Notes under the pieces: generated by a model
Told to the model about the DNA's origin: nothing
What the model saw: the letters and a program-made list of their open reading frames with translations, nothing else
Databases searched by the model: none
Position numbers and translations under genes: made by a program
NCBI GenBank assembly: GCA_905369775.1
Contig: CAJPJR010000058.1
Location: 1 to 12,301 of the forward strand
Source of the DNA: Prevotellaceae bacterium UBA1746
Lineage (GTDB): Bacteria; Bacteroidota; Bacteroidia; Bacteroidales; Bacteroidaceae
DNA: 12,301 nt
Direction: 5' to 3'
Shown here: positions 7,926 to 12,301 of the stretch, one piece after another
How the letters are laid out: the number at the start of each line of letters is the position of its first letter
How positions within the stretch are numbered: position 1 is the first letter of the stretch

Positions 7926-8678
7926 TCAGGCTTTGCGGGGTTTGATCTTTCCGGTGAGAGCGGCCCAGCGTAGGCGCATCACGCCGAAGAGGGCTTCGCC
8001 GAAAATGCCGCCGCTCATTTTGCTCGTGCCCAGTTGGCGATTGACAAAGACAACCGGCACTTCTTTGATGCGGAATCCGAGCTTGTAAGCCGTGAATTTC
8101 ATCTCAATTTGGAAGGCATAGCCTTTGAAGCGGATCGCGTCGAGATCGATGGTCTCGAGCACCCGACGGCGATAGCATTTGAAACCCGCCGTCGTGTCGT
8201 TGATGGGGAAACCGGTGACGAAGCGCACGTATTTCGAGGCGAAATAGCTCATCAGTACGCGGCCCATCGGCCAGTTAACCACATTCACTCCCGAAACGTA
8301 GCGACTGCCGACCGCCACGTCGTAGCCTTCTTCGGCACAAGCCTTGTAGAGCCGCGGCAGATCCTTCGGGTCGTGGCTGAAATCGGCGTCCATCTCAAAC
8401 ACATATTCATAGTGGTGTTCGAGCGCCCATTTGAAACCCGCAATGTAGGCCGTGCCCAGCCCGAGTTTACCTTGGCGTTCCACAAGGAATACACGATCTT
8501 TGAACTCTTCGGCCATGAGCCGCTTGACGATATCGGCCGTGCCGTCGGGACTGCCGTCGTCGATGATCAAAATGTCGAAAGCGTGTTCTTGCAAACCCGT
8601 CACCGCGCGAATGATGGCTTCAATATTTTCCTTCTCGTTATAGGTAGGAATGATAACAATGCTGTCGTTTTGCTGCAT
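7926..8678 (-). CDS. Polyprenol-phosphate mannosyltransferase (GT2, DPM1-like)
   Basis: The 250-residue family 2 glycosyltransferase is predicted to transfer mannose from GDP-mannose to a polyprenyl phosphate at the cytoplasmic face of the inner membrane, giving a lipid-linked donor for glycosylation. Motifs visible: PTYNEKENI (11-19), IIDDGSPDGTAD (38-49), GKLGLGTAYIAGF (70-82), the metal-binding EMDADFSHDP (95-104, D97 and D99), GSRYVSG (124-130), and the acceptor-site region NDTTAGFKCYRR (160-171). There is no C-terminal membrane domain, as in soluble bacterial DPM1-type enzymes. It is the first gene of the minus-strand unit and has a consensus promoter about 130 nt upstream. Glucose rather than mannose as donor sugar cannot be ruled out by sequence alone. 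Confidence 0.85.
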   Translation of the reverse strand: MQQNDSIVIIPTYNEKENIEAIIRAVTGLQEHAFDILIIDDGSPDGTADIVKRLMAEEFKDRVFLVERQGKLGLGTAYIAGFKWALEHHYEYVFEMDADFSHDPKDLPRLYKACAEEGYDVAVGSRYVSGVNVVNWPMGRVLMSYFASKYVRFVTGFPINDTTAGFKCYRRRVLETIDLDAIRFKGYAFQIEMKFTAYKLGFRIKEVPVVFVNRQLGTSKMSGGIFGEALFGVMRLRWAALTGKIKPRKA

Positions 8679-8813
8679 AAGTCAAGAGAATGGTGTGATG
8701 CACACAGTGGATGGAGGAAGCTGAGCGCACTCCTTATATATAGGGGCCTTCCTCACTCACAAAATCGAGGAAAGCAGCATGATCCGTCGAGGGGCCTCAT
8801 CGCTTCTCGCATA

Positions 8814-8844
8814 CAAAGGTAACAAATCTCAACAATCATACAAA
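8814..8844 (-). promoter_or_regulatory. Consensus promoter of the mannosyltransferase-pyrC-plsC-comEC unit
   Basis: On the minus strand TTTG (8844-8841), a 19-nt spacer and TACCTTTG (8821-8814) match the full Bacteroidetes consensus (TTTG, 19 nt, TAnnTTTG). Transcription should start near 8807, leaving a long leader of roughly 130 nt before the ATG at 8678. Confidence 0.75.
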
Positions 8845-8935
8845 GGCGCGCCTTATTTTTATCTCGTCTCGTGTTGTTTTCGTCGGCTCCTCCGGTGGGA
8901 GCGCGGTCGAAAAGACGAAAATATAGCTGCATTTC

Positions 8936-8965
8936 GCCCGAAATCAAAGTTTATTTGTAGCTTTG
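8936..8965 (+). promoter_or_regulatory. Promoter of the TPR-like gene
   Basis: TAGCTTTG (8958-8965) fits the Bacteroidetes -7 element exactly; the -33 element is poor (TTTCG near 8932-8936). Transcription would start about 8972, which puts the ATG at 8990 some 18 nt into the transcript. The longer frame opening at TTG 8963 would start inside the -7 box, so that start is rejected. Confidence 0.6.
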
Positions 8966-8989
8966 CTCATCACTCAATCCTTACACGGC

Positions 8990-10480
8990 ATGATTAAAGA
9001 CATCGATAAGCAAATTGCGGCCTGGCATGAGAACAATGAGCCCGCCAAAATCATCGAGTTGCTCGAATCCCTCCCGCAACCTGCACTCACTCGTGAGCGT
9101 ATGGGCTGGTTGGCGCGAGCCTACAACAACTTAGCTGGCGAAGAAGACAAGCCCGAGTACTTTGAAACGGCCATTCGTGTGCTCGAGAGCATGCGGGACG
9201 AAGAGAGCGAGAAAGACGAACTCTGGAACCATCGCATGGGTTTTGCGCTCTATCATCTCGACCGCGAAGGTGAAGCCGCCGAATACTTCCTTCGCACCCT
9301 CGACGGCAATCCCTACGATTCGTTGCGCGACGATACGAAAGCGCTGCTCGACGATTGCTACAAGTTCCTGGCCTTCCCCCGTTATGTCAAAGGCTCGTTT
9401 GCCGAACGCGTCGAGAAAGCCTGGGCGGCCTTTGCCGAGCACGAAGCCGAGTTGCGTCGTCTCGTCGACGAAGACGCACCCGGCGAAGAAATCCAACAGC
9501 TGGCTTTCTCTTGTCTCGAACCGGCCTTCCCCGATCTTTCGTTCGAGATCGGCACAAAAAACTATCACATCATCCTGTCGGCCGGCGGCACGTGGATGCT
9601 CTACTTGCTTTTCCGCTATTTCCTGAGCCGCATGCCCGAATCGGTGCGTGCGCACTGGAAATTCTCCATCGGTCGCAACGCCAACCCCGATCTCGTCATC
9701 AATTTCGGCGAAGGTCCCGTCCCGGCCGAAGAGGTGAAGGTGGTCCTCACCGAGGATGAAGGCGGAGAAAGTGTGAGTGTCGGGGTCTACCACCCCTTGT
9801 TGCGCGAAGGCGAAAGCCCCGCTTGGTGGCGCGCCGAGGTGCTGGTCGACAATGCCGTGGGCGAACTGGTGAACACCGAGTTTGTTTCGGTGATCAAGGT
9901 GCTGGAAGAAGCCCCGGCGCCCGAAGACAGCATCCCGCTCGCCCAACTGCGTGAGGTGCTTGCCGAACGCTACGGCGACGATCCCCGATGGGAGAACATC
10001 GACGTCATTTTGCAGGGCACGATGAACTATAGTTTCAAAGAGCAAGAAAACATTGAGCCCGAAGATCTCCGTTTCGACATCATTCGCGGCACCACCACCG
10101 TGCCGCGGCTCGTGGGCGAATTTGCGCGCGACGAATCGGGACTCGAAGACCTCCTCCATCGTTTCGGCTGCGTGGGCGGTTTCTTCGCCTTCGACGTGCC
10201 CGGTCTGAACGAAATGCCCGAAGCGGAGCGCGATGAGGCGGTCAATGCGGCCTGCACCGCCCTCGAGAACTACGTCAGCTCCCACGCCGAAGGCCACTGT
10301 GTCGATTTCATCGGCCGTGCCGTGGGACGCTTCCATGTCTATGTGGACTTCATCGCCTACGACATCCGTGCGGTCTGCAATGCCGCGTTCGAATACTTCG
10401 AAAACTACGACACAACGTTTGCAGCCTTCCAAACCTATCGCCGCCATGTGGCTTGGTACAACATGAAGAAGCAAAAGTAA
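8990..10480 (+). CDS. Acidic TPR-like protein with C-terminal domain of unknown function
   Basis: The 496-residue protein has no signal peptide and no clear membrane helix, so it should be cytosolic. Residues 1-105 look like tetratricopeptide-type helical pairs: GWLARAYNNLA (39-49), AIRVLESMRDE (61-71) and WNHRMGFALYHLDREGEAAEYFLRTL (79-104, key pattern G, A, Y, G, A, F). The middle (about 160-400) is a strongly acidic mixed alpha/beta region. The C-terminal part carries CVDFIGRAVGRFHVYVDF (437-454) followed by an aromatic tail, which resembles the end of DUF695-type proteins, but I hold this loosely. Start: ATG 8990 is chosen because an upstream TTG falls within the promoter. The gene is divergent from the mannosyltransferase unit and is followed after 9 nt by an IS element. 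No reaction or partner can be named. Confidence 0.7.
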   Translation: MIKDIDKQIAAWHENNEPAKIIELLESLPQPALTRERMGWLARAYNNLAGEEDKPEYFETAIRVLESMRDEESEKDELWNHRMGFALYHLDREGEAAEYFLRTLDGNPYDSLRDDTKALLDDCYKFLAFPRYVKGSFAERVEKAWAAFAEHEAELRRLVDEDAPGEEIQQLAFSCLEPAFPDLSFEIGTKNYHIILSAGGTWMLYLLFRYFLSRMPESVRAHWKFSIGRNANPDLVINFGEGPVPAEEVKVVLTEDEGGESVSVGVYHPLLREGESPAWWRAEVLVDNAVGELVNTEFVSVIKVLEEAPAPEDSIPLAQLREVLAERYGDDPRWENIDVILQGTMNYSFKEQENIEPEDLRFDIIRGTTTVPRLVGEFARDESGLEDLLHRFGCVGGFFAFDVPGLNEMPEAERDEAVNAACTALENYVSSHAEGHCVDFIGRAVGRFHVYVDFIAYDIRAVCNAAFEYFENYDTTFAAFQTYRRHVAWYNMKKQK

Positions 10481-10489
10481 AGAATTTCA

Positions 10490-10517
10490 GGTTCATCCGA
10501 CATTGGGAGTGATGCGG
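10490..10517 (+). repeat. Terminal inverted repeat of the ISL3 element, left in window
   Basis: This 28-bp end matches the reverse complement of 11372-11399 at 27 positions. It overlaps the last codons of the transposase gene. Confidence 0.85.
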
Positions 10518-11306
10518 CAATCGTGCGGTGCGTATAAGCTTAGATGAAAATTCCTTTTATCCCTAAAACCATAGGATATTCTCTTCATCACCTTTATCTT
10601 ATCGTTGATTCCTTCTACTTTCCCGGTCGATATGGGGCAGTCGTACCAGGCCAGAATACCGGTTCTATAAGCCATGATCGTGACGGCCATTTTCATCAAC
10701 TGCGGCACTTTGCTCTCCTGCGCCTGTTTCACCCAATCGAGCATGACCTTTTCGGCTGCTTGTTTATTGGGCTGCATCCATATCTCTCTGAGTTGCTCTT
10801 TGAGGTAGTTGGCCTGTGAAATAGGTTTGTTCATATCCAAGGCATTGTCAAGCCTTGTCCTCTTTTGCCCGTCGAAGATATCCGCTCCATTGCGCAGCAG
10901 CAGGTAGCGCGTCCCCTTCAAGACTTTGCGCTTGTTGATGTCCTTTTCCATGTTATATTGCGCCCTGCGTATCTCGTCCAACTTCTCATTCATTAGTTTG
11001 ACCACATGAAAATGGTCGAAGACCTGCACGGCGTTCGGGCAGTTTTCAAGTACGGAGGAGATGAAAGCGGCAGAGAGATCGGTGGCGATATACTTGATGT
11101 CGAGCTTCTTGCATCTGACCCTTTTCCAAAATCCGGCCAAAGCATAGGCCGCCTTGACCTGACCCACCTTCCCCAAATGGGTATGACCGAATTGGGGACA
11201 ACATTTCGGAGCTCGTTTACTTTCGATATGTAAGATGATTGTATTCCTCTCGTAGACACTTGTGGTGATACAATCCCCAAGCATGATATAGAAAACTGCT
11301 GTTCAT
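10493..11306 (-). pseudogene. ISL3 transposase, broken (frameshift and internal deletion)
   Basis: The original start appears to be the ATG at 11306-11304, reading MNSSFLYHAWGLYHHKCLREEY, a typical ISL3 N-terminus. That frame runs into a stop near 11221. The family sequence continues in another frame as NTIILHIESKRAPKCCPQ, so a frameshift lies near 11245. Immediately after the start of the zinc motif (CCPQ, about 11185) the sequence jumps to HLGKVG and FWKRVRCKKLDIKYIATDL, which belongs to the middle of the catalytic domain. The second zinc cysteine pair, helix-turn-helix and first catalytic aspartate are missing, roughly 140-150 residues by comparison with usual ISL3 length. The remainder is well kept: ATDLSAAFI, VFDHFHVVKLMN and GKVEGINDKIK with the catalytic glutamate. 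The 263-residue frame starting at 11284 is thus a relic and should not be an active transposase. Confidence 0.8.
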
Positions 11307-11371
11307 AGCTGCATATTTGTTGGTGCTAATTCAAATATACAATTTGTTCAGCGGTTTTCTTCTTTTTAGAC

Positions 11372-11399
11372 CCGCATCACTCCAAATGTCGGATGAACC
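11372..11399 (-). repeat. Terminal inverted repeat of the ISL3 element, right in window
   Basis: This 28-bp end lies upstream of the transposase start and pairs with 10490-10517 with a single mismatch. Confidence 0.85.
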
Positions 11400-11475
11400 A
11401 TAAACTTTTTCTATGCCGGTGTCCGTGTTCTTGAATCGGGTATAGAGGTTAAATTTCGCATGCACGCCGTGTGAA

Positions 11476-11521
11476 GAAAACGTCCTCTCTCGCGCGTGCG
11501 CGTCAGGCGGTTTTCGTTTTT
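11476..11521 (+). terminator. Rho-independent terminator, plus strand
   Basis: GAAAAC (11476-11481) pairs with GTTTTC (11510-11515). After two mismatches the stem continues with CCT/AGG and an inner CGCGC/GCGCG stem, and it is followed by TTTTT (11517-11521). It points away from the TPR-like gene and is likely that gene's original terminator, pushed about 0.9 kb downstream by the IS insertion. Confidence 0.7.
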
Positions 11522-11591
11522 CCTCTTCACTCCTTCACAGGGTGTCGATAAATCTTTGTGCAATAGCTTGTTAGGTGTGAAGGCTTTGGGA

Positions 11592-11717
11592 TTTTTCCTT
11601 CACCACCGATGGAATGGAGGAGAAACGGCAGTTGACGTGTTTTTGTTTTGCTAAAATAACAGTTGTTTTTCGGCGTTTGTGATTTTGTCTCTTGCAGAAG
11701 AAAGAGGTGAAGGAAAA
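11592..11717. repeat. Inverted repeat flanking and covering the csrA ribosome binding site
   Basis: TTTTCCTTCACC (11593-11604) is the exact reverse complement of GGTGAAGGAAAA (11706-11717). The downstream arm contains most of the csrA Shine-Dalgarno, so pairing of the arms in mRNA would hide it. The loop is about 100 nt. Confidence 0.55.
11704..11710 (+). promoter_or_regulatory. Strong Shine-Dalgarno of csrA
   Basis: GAGGTGA within AAGAGGTGAAGG matches the anti-Shine-Dalgarno of 16S rRNA almost completely and lies 9 nt before the ATG at 11720. None of the Bacteroidales-type genes to the left has such a site, which supports a different origin for this end of the window. Confidence 0.75.
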
Positions 11718-11719
11718 CC

Positions 11720-11968
11720 ATGTTAATTTTAAGAAGAAAAAAGAATGAAAGCATTTTAATCGGCGATAATATTCGTCTTACGGTAATTGAAACTGCCGCT
11801 GACGGCGTTCGTATTGCCATTGATGCTCCAAAACATATCTCCATCTTACGGGAGGAGTTATCCCATGCGGAAGAAGCGAACCGCTCTGCTGTTGCAGGCG
11901 ATTCCAATGCAATCTTCCAGTTACAAAACGGTTTATTAAAAAATCTTGCCGTAAGCAAACCAGAATGA
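11720..11968 (+). CDS. csrA: Carbon storage regulator CsrA
   Basis: The 82-residue protein is a homodimeric RNA-binding regulator that binds GGA motifs in mRNA leaders and blocks translation; in Bacillota it is linked to flagellin control through FliW. It has the canonical MLILRRKKNESILIGD start (L4, R6, IGD at 14-16), the VRIAIDAP core (30-37), and SILREEL (41-47) with the RNA-binding R44. Residues 50-82 form the longer C-terminal tail common in Gram-positive CsrA, compared with 61 residues in E. coli. The gene is monocistronic, with its own strong ribosome binding site and terminator; no fliW or flagellar gene is visible. CsrA is not a normal component of Bacteroidetes genomes, and this gene is AT-richer than the genes to its left, so its presence beside them is odd. 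Confidence 0.93.
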   Translation: MLILRRKKNESILIGDNIRLTVIETAADGVRIAIDAPKHISILREELSHAEEANRSAVAGDSNAIFQLQNGLLKNLAVSKPE

Positions 11969-11975
11969 TCATAAG

Positions 11976-12005
11976 AAAGTCCCCGGAGAATTCTCCGGGG
12001 ACTTT
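11976..12005 (+). terminator. Perfect-palindrome terminator after csrA, probably bidirectional
   Basis: A perfect 30-nt palindrome with arms AAAGTCCCCGGAGAA is centred between 11990 and 11991 and followed by TTTTGTTTT, 8 nt after the csrA stop. The minus-strand side is followed by CTTTCTT and lies 36 nt after the stop of the convergent gene at 12041, so it can serve both. Confidence 0.88.
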
Positions 12006-12040
12006 TGTTTTATGTTCTACTATATATTTCGCTCTATATG

Positions 12041-12301
12041 CTACTTTATGTTCTTATCCTGCTCCTTTAACGATTCCTGCTCCATGGCTTTTGCCCTCTT
12101 TGCCCTGGCTTTCTGCTCTCTTTTATGGAGAAAAATCAAAAGCAAGACGATAGCTGCAATTCCTATAATCTGAGGACTGTACACAAGGATTAGGAAAAGA
12201 AGAGCTTCAAAGAACCATTTGATACCGTAGAGATTTTCTTTAAATCCCGTCTTCAATCTATCCTTAAAGCCTTCCTCCTTCTGCTCTCTTGCCTCCGGCT
12301 T
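12041..12301 (-). CDS. C-terminal end of a membrane-anchored DUF4349-like protein (partial)
   Basis: Only the last 86 residues are in the window; the frame is open to the right edge, so the TTG at 12256 is an internal codon, not a start. The visible part has a charged, probably helical stretch (residues 1-25 of the fragment), one transmembrane segment (about 29-58, starting WFFEALLFLILVYSPQIIG), and a basic cytoplasmic tail (HKREQKARAKRAK). A single C-terminal membrane anchor preceded by GFKxNLYGIKWFFE is what I recall of Bacillota DUF4349 proteins, which present an extracytoplasmic domain at the cell surface. It is convergent with csrA across a shared terminator. The family call rests on this short segment only. 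Confidence 0.6.
   Translation of the reverse strand, partial: KPEAREQKEEGFKDRLKTGFKENLYGIKWFFEALLFLILVYSPQIIGIAAIVLLLIFLHKREQKARAKRAKAMEQESLKEQDKNIK

Larger units (their letters stand above)
8679..8989. other. Divergent intergenic region with two promoters
   Basis: These 311 nt separate the minus-strand mannosyltransferase unit from the plus-strand TPR-like gene and hold no gene. Besides the two promoters listed separately, the leader of the minus-strand unit contains two small inverted repeats: GTGTG/CACAC around 8694-8706, and TTCCTC (8749-8754) with GAGGAA (8767-8772). Neither matches a riboswitch I know. Confidence 0.6.
10490..11399 (-). mobile_element. ISL3-family insertion sequence, internally deleted
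   Basis: The element is bounded by 28-bp inverted repeats at 10490-10517 and 11372-11399, each starting GGTTCATCCGACATT read inwards and differing at one position (G versus T at repeat position 16). The transposase inside is ISL3-type, and its stop codon lies within the left repeat (tail ITPNVG). At about 910 bp the element is well below the roughly 1.3-1.5 kb of complete ISL3 elements, which fits the missing transposase segment. The 8-bp flanks (10482-10489 and 11400-11407) do not match, so no target duplication is visible. It sits 9 nt after the stop of the TPR-like gene without interrupting any gene I can see. Confidence 0.85.
11400..11719. other. Gene-free region between the IS element and csrA
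   Basis: No credible gene lies in these 320 nt. The region holds a plus-strand terminator (11476-11521), three successive inverted repeats built on GTGAAG/CTTCAC (11471-11713), and the Shine-Dalgarno of csrA. A possible -35-like TTGACG (11632-11637) and TAAAAT (11652-11657) are only 14 nt apart, too close for a normal sigma-70 promoter, so I do not call it. The change from Bacteroidales-like to Bacillota-like sequence must fall here. Confidence 0.6.

Noticed and set aside
8963..8989. TTG start giving a 505-residue TPR-like protein
   Set aside because: The codon lies within the -7 promoter element, so it would not be in the mRNA; ATG 8990 is used.
9131..10474. 447-residue open frame antisense to the TPR-like gene
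   Set aside because: Antisense shadow: its alternating Val, Gly, His and Phe reflect reversed codon bias, and the plus-strand gene has a good promoter and start.
10493..11284. Intact 263-residue transposase
   Set aside because: The family N-terminus lies in another frame starting at 11306, and the helix-turn-helix and first catalytic Asp are missing, so it is treated as a pseudogene.
11632..11657. Sigma-70 promoter TTGACG / TAAAAT for csrA
   Set aside because: The spacer is only 14 nt; a 17-nt spacing gives no acceptable -10.
12041..12256. Complete 71-residue membrane protein starting at TTG
   Set aside because: The frame is open for 15 further codons to the window edge, and the segment looks like the C-terminal anchor of a larger protein.

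Overview
The window looks like a chromosomal stretch of a Bacteroidales bacterium, probably Porphyromonadaceae-like; I cannot fix the genus. The evidence is the gene families (a Bacteroidetes-type OmpP1/FadL porin, a short ComEC, a 250-residue polyprenol-phosphate mannosyltransferase beside a class I dihydroorotase), lipoproteins with acidic residues after the lipobox cysteine, weak ribosome binding sites, and Bacteroidetes promoters (TTTG / TAnnTTTG). The last ~0.7 kb (from about 11.53-11.70 kb) looks different. It is visibly AT-richer, has a strong Shine-Dalgarno, and carries csrA plus the end of a DUF4349-like gene, both typical of Bacillota (Clostridia).

Layout. 57-1184 (minus): two tandem paralogous small lipoproteins ending in an intrinsic terminator. 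1546-3285 (minus): an outer-membrane FadL/OmpP1-type channel with a long alanine-rich helical insertion, its own promoter and a terminator-like hairpin. 3498-8678 (minus): a compact four-gene unit transcribed as polyprenol-P-mannose synthase, dihydroorotase (pyrC), lysophosphatidate acyltransferase (plsC type), comEC; the last two overlap by ATGA. 8679-8989: a divergent promoter region. 8990-10480 (plus): an acidic cytosolic protein with a TPR-like start and a domain of unknown function. 10490-11399: a decayed, internally deleted ISL3-family element with near-perfect 28-bp ends. 11400-11719: gene-free, with a terminator and an unusual set of alternating inverted repeats. 11720-11968: csrA with a perfect-palindrome terminator. 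12041-12301: C-terminal end of a membrane-anchored DUF4349-like protein on the minus strand, running out of the window.

Function. The central unit is mostly housekeeping: pyrimidine synthesis, phosphatidic acid synthesis, mannosyl donor synthesis and DNA uptake. The genes share transcription rather than a pathway. I see no defence system, CRISPR array, tRNA or rRNA. The observations most worth checking are the apparent change of phylum at the right end (assembly chimera or recent transfer), the inverted-repeat cluster in front of csrA, and the mechanics of the deleted IS copy.
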